Shown here one piece after another: positions 26,240 through 34,929 of a DNA stretch of 64,000 bases. The notes under the pieces are model-generated. The model was not told the origin of the DNA. It made no database searches and saw only the letters and a list, made by a program, of their open reading frames with translations. Source of the DNA: Halorussus sp. MSC15.2 (GTDB lineage Archaea; Halobacteriota; Halobacteria; Halobacteriales; Haladaptataceae). Location of the stretch: assembly GCF_010747475.1 (NCBI RefSeq), contig NZ_VSLZ01000003.1:496001-560000 (forward strand), given 5' to 3'. A program made the position numbers and the translations under genes. Each line of letters starts with the position of its first letter. Positions within the stretch are counted from its first letter, which is position 1.

Positions 26240-27281
26240 CGCCGGTCTCCGGGTCGGTCGGGTCGGCCTCGCCGTCCAGCAGGTGGTCGTACACCGACTG
26301 AATCCGGTCGCGGACGCGGGCCATCTCGATTCCCTCGCGGTCGGCGAGCGCCAGCGCGCCGCCCATGCCGACGCCCTCCTTGGCCTCTCCGGCGACGTAC
26401 CGCGCCATCGCGGGGGAGTCTGCCGCCTCGAACCCGGGGTCGGTGACGGTCAGGTCGAGGTCGAAATCGACCGCCGCGGCCCGGAGGTCGGCGGCCGGGT
26501 CGTCGGCGACGAACTGCGTCGTGGCCAGCGAGAGGGGCGCGTCGAGTCCGGCGTGGCGCGCCAGCGCCGCGACAGCGACCATCTGGGTGCCCCCGGCGAG
26601 CGTGACGCGGGTGCCCGACCGGGCGGCCCCGACGACGAATCCGGCGGCGCTGGCCTGCACGGGGTCGCCCGCGCGACGGACCGCGAGGCGCGGGTCGCCC
26701 GCGGCGTCGCCCGGTTCGAGTCCGCTCGCGTCGAGCGCCTCGGCGACGACCTCGCGCTTCTGGTCCACGGGGTTGTCCGGGAGCGACGACGAGACGCCGA
26801 ACTCCTCGCCCAGCGCGGTCAGCACACCGAGCGCGGTGGTGGTGCCGCCGGGAATCGTCTCGGCGACAAGCACCTCCTCGTCCGGAATCCGGCGACCGAA
26901 CTCCCGGGCGGCGGCGAAGGCCCCGGGCGCTGTCGAGACGGGGTCGGACGCCCGAACGTCCTCGCCGGGTCGCGCGCCGACCGTGACCGTGGGCGCGGCG
27001 GTGGGTTCGGCGAGTCCGGCGTCCACGACCGTCGTCTCGAAGTCCGCGAGTTCGCGGACCGCGCGGGTCGCGACCGCCGGGGTCGGGCACCCCGAGGGAC
27101 TGACGGGGACGACCGGCGAGCGGACCGGTTCGCCGTACTCCAGTATCTCGGCGTCGGCGCTCGGCGTGTGGACCATCACCTCGGGGTCGGCCCCCGCGGC
27201 GCTCAGTCCGTCGATTTCGGCGGTCCGGGTCGTCCCGGCGAACAGCACCAGTCTCGTCGGAGAGTTTCCGTTCTCGCTCAT
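26226..27281 (-). CDS. cobT: Nicotinate-nucleotide-dimethylbenzimidazole phosphoribosyltransferase-like CobT (archaeal type)
   Basis: This enzyme activates the lower-ligand base to its alpha-riboside phosphate. The 351-residue archaeal CobT form has [31 protein letters not shown], a central [14 protein letters not shown] phosphate-binding loop, and [14 protein letters not shown]. Its ATG overlaps the cobY stop (ATGA). Haloarchaea may attach adenine or other bases rather than DMB; the sequence does not say. Confidence 0.88.
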   Translation of the reverse strand: MSENGNSPTRLVLFAGTTRTAEIDGLSAAGADPEVMVHTPSADAEILEYGEPVRSPVVPVSPSGCPTPAVATRAVRELADFETTVVDAGLAEPTAAPTVTVGARPGEDVRASDPVSTAPGAFAAAREFGRRIPDEEVLVAETIPGGTTTALGVLTALGEEFGVSSSLPDNPVDQKREVVAEALDASGLEPGDAAGDPRLAVRRAGDPVQASAAGFVVGAARSGTRVTLAGGTQMVAVAALARHAGLDAPLSLATTQFVADDPAADLRAAAVDFDLDLTVTDPGFEAADSPAMARYVAGEAKEGVGMGGALALADREGIEMARVRDRIQSVYDHLLDGEADPTDPETGDAPR

Positions 27282-27847
27282 AGCAACTCCTCCGCGAGGT
27301 CGGCGTCAGACAGTCGATTCACGTTCACGGCCAGTCGTGCGTCGTAGGTCTCGTACATGGTTTCGGTTTCGGTGTCTGGTTCGGCGACGACGTTGACGCC
27401 GGTCGGCGCGAGTTCCCGGCCCTCGCGCTCGAACGTCGTGTCGATGCTCGCGCCGAGCGCGCGCTTGAGCGCGGCCGGGACGCAGACGGTCAGCGACCCC
27501 TCGGAATGGCTCCGGAGGACCGCGTTCACGGCGTCGGCGTCGAGCAGCGGCAGGTCGGCGGCCGCGGTCAGGACCGGCGGTTCGACCGCGTCGAGCGCGG
27601 TCTGCAAGTCCGCGACGTACCCCTCGCCGGGCGTCTCGATGGCGGACAGCGAGTCGCGGTTTTCGGCGAACTCGCGGGTCTCGGGCGCGTGGGGGGAGAC
27701 GACCGCGTGGACGGTCTCGGCGTCGCTCTCGGCGAGGGCGTCGGCGACCCGGGCGACCATCGGCCGCCCGCCGACCTCGAACAGCGGTTTCTCGGTCGGG
27801 GCGTCGAGTCTGGTTCCGCGTCCGCCGCACATCACGAGAGCGTCCAC
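27278..27847 (-). CDS. cobY: GTP:adenosylcobinamide-phosphate guanylyltransferase CobY
   Basis: This is the archaeal non-orthologous replacement of bacterial CobU's guanylyltransferase function; it activates AdoCbi-phosphate with GMP. The 189-residue MobA-like nucleotidyltransferase fold has [26 protein letters not shown] at the N-terminus (nucleotide and metal loop) and [12 protein letters not shown] for the metal-binding Asp. It overlaps cobS by 16 nt and cobT by 4 nt, so all are co-translated. Confidence 0.9.
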   Translation of the reverse strand: MDALVMCGGRGTRLDAPTEKPLFEVGGRPMVARVADALAESDAETVHAVVSPHAPETREFAENRDSLSAIETPGEGYVADLQTALDAVEPPVLTAAADLPLLDADAVNAVLRSHSEGSLTVCVPAALKRALGASIDTTFEREGRELAPTGVNVVAEPDTETETMYETYDARLAVNVNRLSDADLAEELL

Positions 27848-28731
27848 GCGACCACCCCCAGATGGAGACCCGCGATGCGGGCGAGTTCGTTCGTCGCGCC
27901 GAACACGTCGCCGTTGACGCCGCCGAGGTTCGCTCGCGACCAGCGCAGGAGCGCCAGCGCGACGCCGACTGCCCCGCCGAGGGCGGCGGCCGAGGCGGCG
28001 ACGAGACCGGCGGCGGACGTGCCGAGAGTCGCGGCGCGGACGCCGACGACAGGCACGGCAGATGCGCCGATGGCCGCGCCCGGAGCGTCAAGGGCCGCGA
28101 GGAGGACGCCGAGACCGACGACCGGAACCGCGACCGCGGCCGGAGCGACCAGCGCAGACGGGTCGTTGTCGGTGAACGCCGACCCGAGTCCCTCGAACGC
28201 GGGGTCGCCGAGGCAGGCCAGCGCGGCCATCCCGAACTTCGCGCCGACCTCCGCGGCGACGACCACCGTCACGGCCGCCGCGACGGGGAGTCGGGCGAGC
28301 GCGAGCGCGGCGAGCGCGAGTCCGACGACGACGAGACCGAGCGCCAGCACCGCGCCGACGCCGACCTCGGTGTCCTTCAGCACCGCGCGGCGCGCGTCCG
28401 GGTCGCCGTGGACCGCCGCGGCGTCGCCGAGGTCGGCCACCCCGTCGGCGTGGTTGACGCCGGTGACGGCGTAGAGCGCGAGCAGGTAGCCGAACGCGGC
28501 GGTCGGGTCGGGAACGGGTCCGAGTCCGGACAGGAGGAACGGCGTCGCGGCCAGCGCGCCCACGACCCATCCGGCCAGCGGGAACGCCGCGGGGGTCTCG
28601 CTGAACGCGGTCCACGCCGCCTCGCTCCGGCCGGTCGGAATCCGGGTGAGGAAGCCCAGCGCGCCCTTCGTCGCGGTCAGGCGGCGGCCGACGAACTCGC
28701 GGGTCCGACTCGCGACTGCGGTCAGAGCCAC
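27832..28731 (-). CDS. cobS: Adenosylcobinamide-GDP ribazoletransferase CobS
   Basis: CobS joins AdoCbi-GDP to the alpha-riboside, finishing the nucleotide loop at the membrane. The protein has about 299 residues and six or seven hydrophobic segments. Family motifs are GALGFLTRIPTG, the acidic active-site stretch GVNHADGVADLGDAAAVHGD (Asp-rich), KDTEVGVGAVLALG and NGDVFGATNELARI near the C-terminus. I use the GTG at 28731 (VALTAVASRTREF), overlapping the cbiB stop; a later start cannot be excluded. Confidence 0.9.
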   Translation of the reverse strand: MALTAVASRTREFVGRRLTATKGALGFLTRIPTGRSEAAWTAFSETPAAFPLAGWVVGALAATPFLLSGLGPVPDPTAAFGYLLALYAVTGVNHADGVADLGDAAAVHGDPDARRAVLKDTEVGVGAVLALGLVVVGLALAALALARLPVAAAVTVVVAAEVGAKFGMAALACLGDPAFEGLGSAFTDNDPSALVAPAAVAVPVVGLGVLLAALDAPGAAIGASAVPVVGVRAATLGTSAAGLVAASAAALGGAVGVALALLRWSRANLGGVNGDVFGATNELARIAGLHLGVVAWTLS

Positions 28732-29698
28732 GCGACCACCTCCGGCAGAAGCACGCTGGAGACCCCCGCGAGGAGTCCGGCGAACAGGAAGGCCAAGACG
28801 CCCGCGACCGAGACGACGCGAATCGCGGCCCGCGAGGTTTCGACCGAGGGCAGAGCGCCGCCGGGGTTCAGCACGTAGACGCCCGGCTTTTCGAGGCGCG
28901 AGTCCACGACCGCCGCCAGCGTCGCCATCGGCCACCCGGAGTTGGGCGAGGGCGGAGCGTCGGCCCACCGGCGGGCGGCGAGGAGCGAGGCGGGGAGCGA
29001 CGCCGCGAGCGCGAGCAGGACCGCACTCGCGCGTGCGGGAACCCACATCACAACATCGTCGAGGCGGGCGCTCGCGGTCCCGTGAGGCTTGGCGGGGTAG
29101 CCCAGCATCGAGTCGAGGGTGTTGACCGCCTTCACCCACGCGGCGGCCGCGGCCCCGGCAGCCAGCGAGAACGGGGCGAACAGGGCGAACGCCAGCAGCG
29201 GGGCCACCGCGCCGTCGGCGAGGTTCTCGGCCGCGCTCTCGACCGCGGCGCTCCGGACCTCGCCCGCCGAGAGGTCGGCGGCGTCCCGGCCCGCCAACCA
29301 CTCCAAGCGCTCGCGGGCGGTCGGCAGGTCGGCGTCGGTCGCGGCGACAACCTCGGCGGCCTTCGACGAGAGCATCCGGAGACTCGTCGCGGCGAAGACG
29401 GCGAGTCCGGCCGCGGCGACGCCGAGGGCGGGGTGGAGGCGAGTCGCCAGTCCGGCCGCCAGCGCGACCGCCGCGGCCGCGAACAGCGGGAGCGCGACCG
29501 CCACGGCGAGACGACCGCTCCCGGGTGCGACCACTCGCGGTCGAAGCGAGCGACCAGCGACCCGAACCACGCGACGGGGTGGAGTCGCCGTGCCGGTTCC
29601 GCGACGGCGGCGTCGAGGGCGAGCGCGAACGCGACCGCGGCGGCCGGCGGGAGACCAGCGGCGGCCGCCCCGACCGAGACGCCGCCGGGCGGGTTCAT
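28722..29698 (-). pseudogene. cbiB: Adenosylcobinamide-phosphate synthase CbiB, single-base frameshift
   Basis: CbiB links adenosylcobyric acid to aminopropanol phosphate. From ATG 29698 the frame reads MNPPGGVSVGA, FALALDAAVAEPARRLHPVAWFG, FDREWSHPG, then one base is missing at the CCCGGG at 29520-29525. The next frame carries RLAVAVALPLF, TARERLEWLAGRD, AAVESAAENLADGAVAPLLAFALFA, WVKAVNTLDSMLGYP and the remaining TMs to the stop at 28722. Both halves align end to end with a normal 325-residue CbiB. Its ATG overlaps the upstream HAD stop (ATGA). Since the operon is otherwise intact, a sequencing error is the simplest explanation. Confidence 0.88.
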
Positions 29699-30318
29699 CG
29701 CCGACCCTCCAGCCAGTCGGGGAACGCGGTCAGAGGCACGTCCGCGAGGTGGAGCGCCTCGCCGCCGCAGTCCGCGATACCGCCGTCTGTCCGGGGGTCG
29801 TCGCCGACGTGGACGAGGTCGGCGACCGGGACGCCGAGGCGGTCGGCGCAGGTCTCGAAGGCCCGCGGGTCGGGCTTGCGCCACCCGCAGGCGACGCTGG
29901 TGACGATAGCGTCGAACGCGTCGCGGTCGAGGTCGGAACGAATCAGCGCCGTGCGCGCGAGTTGGGGCACCGCGCAGTTCGAGAGGATTCCCACCGGCCC
30001 GCGCTCGCTCGCGGCCTCGACCGCCTCGACCGCGCCCTCGCGCGTCTCGACCGCGGGGTCGAACGCCGAGACGACCGCCCGGCGTGCGGCGTTGGCGGGC
30101 GCATCGACATCCCGACTCCCGAGCGCGGCGCTGACGTGGGCCGGAAGCGGGACCTCTGCGCCCTCGGGCGCGTCGACGTGCATCTCGCGGTAGGCCCGGT
30201 CCCAGTCGTCGGGGACCGCCACGCCGCGCTCGCGGAGTTCCGCGCCCACGGCCTCGGCGGGGTCGGCGGGGCGCTCGGCCTCGACGAGCGTTCCGAACAG
30301 GTCGAACGATACTGCCAC
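29695..30318 (-). CDS. HAD-family hydrolase heading the cobamide operon
   Basis: The 207-residue HAD phosphatase has motif I SFDLFGTLVEA (Asp nucleophile in DLFGT), motif II ILSNC, the motif III lysine in CGWRKPDPRAFE and motif IV HVGDDPRTDGG. It is the first gene of the cob operon and overlaps cbiB by ATGA, so it is translationally tied to cobamide synthesis. No CobC/CobZ-type alpha-ribazole phosphatase is present in the window, so it may supply that step, but this is inference from position only. Confidence 0.85.
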   Translation of the reverse strand: MAVSFDLFGTLVEAERPADPAEAVGAELRERGVAVPDDWDRAYREMHVDAPEGAEVPLPAHVSAALGSRDVDAPANAARRAVVSAFDPAVETREGAVEAVEAASERGPVGILSNCAVPQLARTALIRSDLDRDAFDAIVTSVACGWRKPDPRAFETCADRLGVPVADLVHVGDDPRTDGGIADCGGEALHLADVPLTAFPDWLEGRR

Positions 30319-30558
30319 TACGTCGTGATTAGTGCAAGCGGACTTGAATCGGTCGGACCGAGGTGAGTTTTGGGGTCACACTTCGCCAACCACTTCGGCG
30401 CGCGCTGGCGGGTCGCTCTCGTGCGACCTGCCAACCGCGCGAGGGACCAGGACCGCAAGAGGTTGGGGGGTGCGAGGCCCGCGGTTGTGGTGCGGTAGAC
30501 TCCTCGGTTCAAGCCTGACTCTAGCTTCTTCCGGTAATCAGCCACACTGCAACCATCC
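30319..30558. other. Intergenic region between the cob operon and halocyanin
   Basis: A minus-strand frame (30318-30545, GTG start, MADYRKKLESGL...) can be read but has no recognised family and sits where the cob operon promoter and leader should be. I regard it as probably non-coding. I found no convincing cobalamin riboswitch core and no complete tRNA cloverleaf, although a GGTTCAAGCC T-loop-like string occurs near 30510. Confidence 0.35.
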
Positions 30559-31179
30559 TCAGAAACTTCCTCGTTTAGTAACCACTACAAACTCGTCCAC
30601 CGAAAATTCACCCCTCAAGTCCGGACCGAACTTCGCGTTCAGCGCCTCCAACTTCGCCGCCGCACTCCCGGAGCGGCCCTCACCCGGCGGTTTTAGACCG
30701 GGTTGTCCCTCGGAATCGGGAGTGCCGACGACCACACTGGCGACCATCCCGAACGGTTCGTGGGGCGTGCAGTAGTAGTCGTAGACGCCCGGCGTCTCGA
30801 AGGTGTGGGATGCCGACGCGCCGTCCTTGGTGATGACGCCGGTGTCCCACGGGTCGGCGTCCTCGGGGATGCGCCGCGGGTAGTCGGTGGCCGGCGCGTA
30901 GGCCGTCGCGGAGTGGTTCGCCGAGACGTTGGTCCACGTGACGGTGCCGCCGACCTCGACGCTGACGATTTCGGGCGCGAAGCGGTTGGTGCCGTCCGGT
31001 CCCATCTCGACCTCGGCGCTCTCGGTCACTTCGGGGAGGGTGTAGTCTACGGTGGTCTGCTGGTCGTTCTCGCTGCCCTCGGAGAGGACGCCCGCGCATC
31101 CAGCCAGCGCGGTGACGGTGGTGGTCGCGCTGGCGGCCGTCGCGCTCCGGAGGAACTGTCGGCGCTTCGAGTCGGTCAT
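30559..31179 (-). CDS. Halocyanin/plastocyanin-like blue copper lipoprotein
   Basis: This is a membrane-anchored electron carrier. From ATG 31179: Tat motif KRRQFLRS, hydrophobic stretch and lipobox TALAGC (Cys about residue 28). A cupredoxin domain follows with copper ligands visible as His in VSANHSATAYAP and Cys/His/Met in YYCTPHEPFGM. The linker after the lipid cysteine is acidic. About 45 C-terminal residues (PGLKPPGEGRSGSAAAKLEALNAKFG...) extend beyond the cupredoxin. I reject the upstream in-frame start at 31224 because it lies in the promoter AT tract. Partner oxidases are not in the window. Confidence 0.9.
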   Translation of the reverse strand: MTDSKRRQFLRSATAASATTTVTALAGCAGVLSEGSENDQQTTVDYTLPEVTESAEVEMGPDGTNRFAPEIVSVEVGGTVTWTNVSANHSATAYAPATDYPRRIPEDADPWDTGVITKDGASASHTFETPGVYDYYCTPHEPFGMVASVVVGTPDSEGQPGLKPPGEGRSGSAAAKLEALNAKFGPDLRGEFSVDEFVVVTKRGSF

Positions 31180-31224
31180 CTGTCCGGAATTCGGAACTGG
31201 GACGTAGATAGCTTGCGCCCCCAT

Positions 31225-31293
31225 TCTCGAATATATTTATAATTTATATTAAGCTATTTTTATTATGTGCTAATTAAATAATTAGCTCGTAGT
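31225..31293. promoter_or_regulatory. Very AT-rich divergent promoter region
   Basis: About 70 nt of almost pure A/T (TATTTATAATTTATATTAAG and following) in a roughly 65% GC genome separates halocyanin from the metalloprotease pair. It contains several TATA-like elements on both strands. The composition resembles that of recently acquired accessory DNA. Confidence 0.6.
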
Positions 31294-31888
31294 ATGGAGA
31301 ACAAAAAAAGACGCCCACGAATCTGATGGGTTCGAACGTAAGCGGCGGACGTTCCTTCAGACCGTCGCGGCGAGTAGCTTCGTTTCAGTCGGCCTCGGAA
31401 ACGCGACGGCGGCCGACTCCGAGATGTCCGTAGACGACCTTCTGGTCTCGTTCGACCAGATGGACGCCGAGAGCCAGAGACTGTTCCGTCGCGCTCTGAA
31501 GCGCGACGAGGTAGAGGTCGAGTCGCTCCCGCAGGCACTACGGGACTACCCCTTCGTGGCGTATCGTGGTGACGTGTACTCTACCGGCGCGCAACACGTC
31601 AGAGACCAGCCGACCGAGACCATCGAACCCGAGGCCGTCGAAGCGGTTCCGGACGACGCGTCGGCCACCGACGCGGCCGACCTCCCGGCCGAAGCACGAC
31701 GGACGTTCGAGAACGCGCGCTCGAACGGACAAGTCGAAGCAGCGGGTGGCCTCCCGAGCGACCTCTCGTTCGTGGAGTACGTCCGCTTCGGCGACACCGT
31801 CTACGAGACGAACTTCGTCCACCGCGAGGGCGACCAGTCAATCGTGTTGGCTCCGAGCGTGGTCGAGAACTTCGGAGGTGAGAACTGA
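31294..31888 (+). CDS. Tat-exported protein of unknown function, frameshifted in an A7 run
   Basis: ATG 31294 gives MENKK and then stops after ten codons. With six instead of seven A at 31303-31309 it reads MENKKDAHESDGFERKRRTF followed by LQTVAASSFVSVGLGNATAA, a clean Tat signal. It then joins the long open frame (SVDDLLVSFDQMDAESQRLFRRALKRDE...SVVENFGGEN) ending at 31888. An intact sub-frame starts at 31424, but it would lack the signal peptide. No domain is recognised in the roughly 165-residue acidic mature part. The stop overlaps the next gene's ATG (TGATG), so the two products are co-translated and probably partners. Confidence 0.7.
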
Positions 31889-32562
31889 TGACGGACGTGA
31901 CTATCTACCTCTCGCAGAAGGCGTACAACAAACTCGGGACGGAGCCGCTCGACATCGCGTACAACTATCTCGAACACGCGTTCAACGACCTCAGTACCAG
32001 TTACACTCTCGAAAAGGGCGGCACCTTCTTCGACGCGACGTACGACTACAACGGTGACGGGACCACCGGAAGCGACACCTGCGTCGACCTCGACGACTTC
32101 GGGGCGTTCGTGAGCGACCAGTCCGACAGCGGGAGCAAGGCGAACCACGTCCTCACGTACGGCGACTGGACGTGCAATCCCGCGAGCGACGGTTACCTCT
32201 CGTGGTCATCGGACGCCGAGGACGTCGCCCAACTCAGCAAGGACCCCGTCGACTCTCACGAAGACACGACGACGGGCGCACACGCGATTACCGGCGTCCT
32301 CCACGAGGTCGGACACAGCCTTCTCGTCCCCGAGTCCGAGATGCAGACCGGCGACTCCCACAAGACAGGGTCGAACCGCCTCGAATTCTACTCGGGGCTG
32401 AACTTCACCGGGTACTACGTCACGCCGATGCTGACGAACTACGACAGACAGTTCGTCGGCGAGGACAACGAGTGTGGCGAACACATCGACGACCCCGAAG
32501 ACGGTGACGCAATCTACCTCGAACACCTCTACTCGAACTGCTTCGACAAGCACACGGAGTAA
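31888..32562 (+). CDS. Putative zinc metalloprotease (HExxH) of unknown family
   Basis: The 224-residue protein has the zincin motif GVLHEVGHSLLVPE (His139, Glu140, His143), preceded by THGAxxx-like TTGAHAIT and followed by Asn/Tyr-rich sequence. The N-terminal region includes an acidic YDYNGDGTTGSDTCVDLDD, possibly a calcium site. Six cysteines suggest disulphides and an extracellular place of action, yet no signal peptide is present. The upstream co-translated Tat protein may carry it out. The third zinc ligand is not certain. It belongs to no family I can name. Confidence 0.65.
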   Translation: MTDVTIYLSQKAYNKLGTEPLDIAYNYLEHAFNDLSTSYTLEKGGTFFDATYDYNGDGTTGSDTCVDLDDFGAFVSDQSDSGSKANHVLTYGDWTCNPASDGYLSWSSDAEDVAQLSKDPVDSHEDTTTGAHAITGVLHEVGHSLLVPESEMQTGDSHKTGSNRLEFYSGLNFTGYYVTPMLTNYDRQFVGEDNECGEHIDDPEDGDAIYLEHLYSNCFDKHTE

Positions 32563-32599
32563 GAGTCGGTCTCCGTCGATTCGGCGACCGACCGTCGCA

Positions 32600-32639
32600 G
32601 GTCAGGACTCGAACCTACGAGATGGGTCGCAGCCTGACC
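32600..32639. other. Inverted repeat with tRNA T-loop-like sequence
   Basis: GGTCAGG (32600-32606) and CCTGACC (32633-32639) are perfect 7-nt arms. On the minus strand GTAGGTTCGAGTCCTGACC resembles a tRNA T-arm and 3' end, but the T-stem does not pair fully. It could be a transcript terminator for the metalloprotease pair or a decayed tRNA fragment left by integration. Confidence 0.35.
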
Positions 32640-32679
32640 CTCACAAAACTTATTACGAATATACTCCGTAATTAATACA

Positions 32680-33207
32680 ATGACTGACACGACGAGGCGG
32701 TCCTTCGTCGCTGCGACCGGCGCGATAATCGCGGGTTCGCTGGCCGGTTGCACGAGCGTCACTTCCAGCGGTGGCGGTCCGGACGAAACGACTGTGGACA
32801 CGACCGACGTGTCGCAGACTGCGACGACGGACGACGAACCGTCGTCGGACGCGACCACGACCGGCGACGGGGGCGACTCGCGAACGACTCGGAGCGGCGC
32901 TCACCCAGGGAAGCTGTCGATTTTGAACGACACCGACGAGCGCAAATCGTTTGTCGTGACCATCATGAACGAGAACACCGGTGACCGCCGGACGTTAGAC
33001 GTGACGGTCTCAGCCGGGAAACAGCACGAGATTCCGGACGCCTACCCCATCGTCGAAGAAGGCACCGTAGTTCACAGGACGACCATCGAATCCGACGGAA
33101 AACTGGTCGGCGAACGCGATGTGCGGGTGTTCGACTACCACAAGGTCCACGACGTGACCGCGACGGTCACCGAGTCCGGCGTCGAGTGGACCACGGTGGT
33201 CCACTGA
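32680..33207 (+). CDS. Tat lipoprotein of unknown function
   Basis: The 175-residue predicted lipoprotein has Tat motif RRSFVAATGAIIAGSLAGC with the lipobox cysteine at about residue 25. A Thr/Asp-rich linker of about 45 residues follows, typical of haloarchaeal anchors. A compact C-terminal domain starts at GKLSILNDTDERKSFVVTIMNE and ends VTESGVEWTTVVH, an immunoglobulin-like beta pattern. The upstream AT tract (TTATTACGAATATACTCCG) provides its own promoter. No function can be assigned. Confidence 0.8.
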   Translation: MTDTTRRSFVAATGAIIAGSLAGCTSVTSSGGGPDETTVDTTDVSQTATTDDEPSSDATTTGDGGDSRTTRSGAHPGKLSILNDTDERKSFVVTIMNENTGDRRTLDVTVSAGKQHEIPDAYPIVEEGTVVHRTTIESDGKLVGERDVRVFDYHKVHDVTATVTESGVEWTTVVH

Positions 33208-33213
33208 CGCGAC

Positions 33214-34416
33214 TCACTCCACACTGATGATATTCGATTCGAGGTCACGCGGGAAGTAAGTCAGCCAGTCCACGCCGTCCTCCGTGATGGCGATGGTGTC
33301 GGAGTGGCGGTAGCCGTACTCGTCGGTGTAGATGCCGGGTTCGATGGTGTAGATGTGGCCCGGTTCCATCTCGGCGTCGCCCTCGTCGCGGCCCTCGCGC
33401 TTCTCGCAGTGGTCGGTCCACCCGCGGTCGATGTACGGCGGTTCGTGCGCGCCCAGACCGATGTTGTGGCCGACGTGGTGCTGGGCGAGGTCGGTGACGC
33501 CCTGCTCTTCGAAGAAGTCCCAGACCTGCTCGTCCACGTACGACAACTCGACGCCCGGCCCGAGCGCGTCGATGGCGATGGTCTGGGCCTCAAGCATGAG
33601 TTCGAAGTAGTGGGCCTGCTCGTCGGTGGGTTCGCCGAGGAACATCGTGCGCTCCAGTTCCGAGTGGTAGCCGTTCACGTTCGCGCTCGCGCCCGTGACC
33701 AGCACGTCGCCCTCCTGCAAGCGGCGGTTCGCGGTGTGGCCGTGGGGGAGGGCGGTCTGTTCGCCGGTGATGAACCCCGCCATCGCCGGACCGTCGCCGC
33801 GCGTCCGCGGGACGTACTCGTCGCCCAGCGTATCGAGCATCGCCCGCGAGGCCTCCATCGAGGCGCGCTGGCTCACCGTCGCCGGATGCTCGCCGACCTC
33901 GGTGAAGTCCGCGAGGTAGCGATGGGCGAGGTTCCCCCACCGCGCGGACTCGCGGACCAGTTCGACCTCGACGTCGGACTTGGCCCACCGCATCCGGTCT
34001 ATCCAGTTCTGGGTCTCGACGTCCACGAACGCCGAGAGCTTCGGTCCCTCGTACCCCATCACGCCGGGCGCGCCGTCGGTGTCGGTGGCGACCGATTCGA
34101 CGCCGAGACCCGACAGCATCTCGGCCGCCGTCTCGACCGGGTCGCCGCCGGGGTAGTCGAAGTAGTGGTGGACCGCGTCGATGCGCGGATTGGTCTCGAC
34201 GCGCTCGACTTCGAGGCGGGGGACGGTTATCTCGACGCGGTCGTCGGTCACCGCGAGGACGACCGGGCGCTCGGTCTGGATGTGGTCGAAGCCGGTCAGA
34301 TACTCGATGCTTGTCGCGCCGAACCAGACTCCCGCGTCCGCGCCGGTCTCCGCGATGCGGTCGCGGACGGCGGCGAGTCGGTCCTCAAACTCGGTGTCGG
34401 GTACACGCGTCGGCAT
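33214..34416 (-). CDS. M24-family (pita-bread) hydrolase, Xaa-Pro peptidase-like with altered metal ligands
   Basis: The 400-residue protein has a creatinase/prolidase N-domain followed by a pita-bread domain. Conserved parts are HHVGHNIGLGAHEPPYIDRGW (His ligand), TIEPGIYTDEYGYRHSDTIAIT (Glu ligands) and TALPHGHTANRRLQ. At the usual DxGxxxxGYxSDxTRT segment it reads TGASANVNGYHSELERT, so the first Asp is lost and the second is Glu. It may therefore not be a classical two-metal aminopeptidase; creatinase-, ectoine-hydrolase- or DMSP-lyase-like relatives are alternatives. Start is ATG 34416; the upstream in-frame TTG is rejected. Confidence 0.85.
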   Translation of the reverse strand: MPTRVPDTEFEDRLAAVRDRIAETGADAGVWFGATSIEYLTGFDHIQTERPVVLAVTDDRVEITVPRLEVERVETNPRIDAVHHYFDYPGGDPVETAAEMLSGLGVESVATDTDGAPGVMGYEGPKLSAFVDVETQNWIDRMRWAKSDVEVELVRESARWGNLAHRYLADFTEVGEHPATVSQRASMEASRAMLDTLGDEYVPRTRGDGPAMAGFITGEQTALPHGHTANRRLQEGDVLVTGASANVNGYHSELERTMFLGEPTDEQAHYFELMLEAQTIAIDALGPGVELSYVDEQVWDFFEEQGVTDLAQHHVGHNIGLGAHEPPYIDRGWTDHCEKREGRDEGDAEMEPGHIYTIEPGIYTDEYGYRHSDTIAITEDGVDWLTYFPRDLESNIISVE

Positions 34417-34497
34417 ATGGGCCGAACCACGCAACCCTATCGGTTAAACATTGACGTGTGGGCAACCCGGCCGGACTGCCCCGCCTCGTCGTGTGAC

Positions 34498-34839
34498 TCA
34501 CCCCCGAGGAAGGTTCAGTCCGACGCGGAGTAGGACCGCGTACACCGCGATACCGAAACGGAAGAACAGGCCGAAGACGACCGCGAAGAGCAGCGCGAGA
34601 CCGACCGCGGCCAGCGCCGCGCTGGCGGTACTCGACCGCAACCGCGACACCTCCACCGCGACCGTCGCCAGCGACAGCAACGCGCCGACGCCGCCCGCGA
34701 CGTACGCGCCGAGCGAGAGACCCAAACCGAGTCGCCGGTCGAGAAACTCGGTGGTCGCGCCGAGGTCCCGGGCGAGACCCCCGTAGAAGCCGACCAGCGC
34801 CACGACGACCAGCGCGTCGGCGAGCAGTGGCGATACCAT
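34498..34839 (-). CDS. Small integral membrane protein
   Basis: The 113-residue protein has three likely transmembrane segments: LLADALVVVALVGFYGG, SLGAYVAGGVGALLSLATVAVEV and SAALAAVGLALLFAVVFGLFFRFGIAVYAVLL. No motif is recognised. It stands alone between the M24 gene (same strand, 81 nt away) and the divergent redoxin. The frame has haloarchaeal codon use. Confidence 0.6.
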   Translation of the reverse strand: MVSPLLADALVVVALVGFYGGLARDLGATTEFLDRRLGLGLSLGAYVAGGVGALLSLATVAVEVSRLRSSTASAALAAVGLALLFAVVFGLFFRFGIAVYAVLLRVGLNLPRG

Positions 34840-34929
34840 GCCAAGCGCATTGACTTCGGGTTGTCATAAAGGGGTCGGAACTCGGTGTCTGACGTAAATT
34901 TAAACCGCCTTAGGGAGACACGTCGGACG

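Noticed and set aside
28722-29570. CbiB starting at the internal GTG (29570)
   Set aside because: This would drop the conserved LDAAVAEPARRLHPVAWFG N-terminus, which is present upstream in the neighbouring frame; a frameshift explains both parts.
30318-30545. 75-codon minus-strand frame upstream of the cob operon
   Set aside because: No motif or convincing start, and it occupies the operon's promoter region. I considered a transposase relic but could not support it.
30319-30558. Possible cobalamin riboswitch before the cob operon
   Set aside because: I could not find the conserved B12-box or kissing-loop sequences, and archaeal cob operons usually lack this riboswitch.
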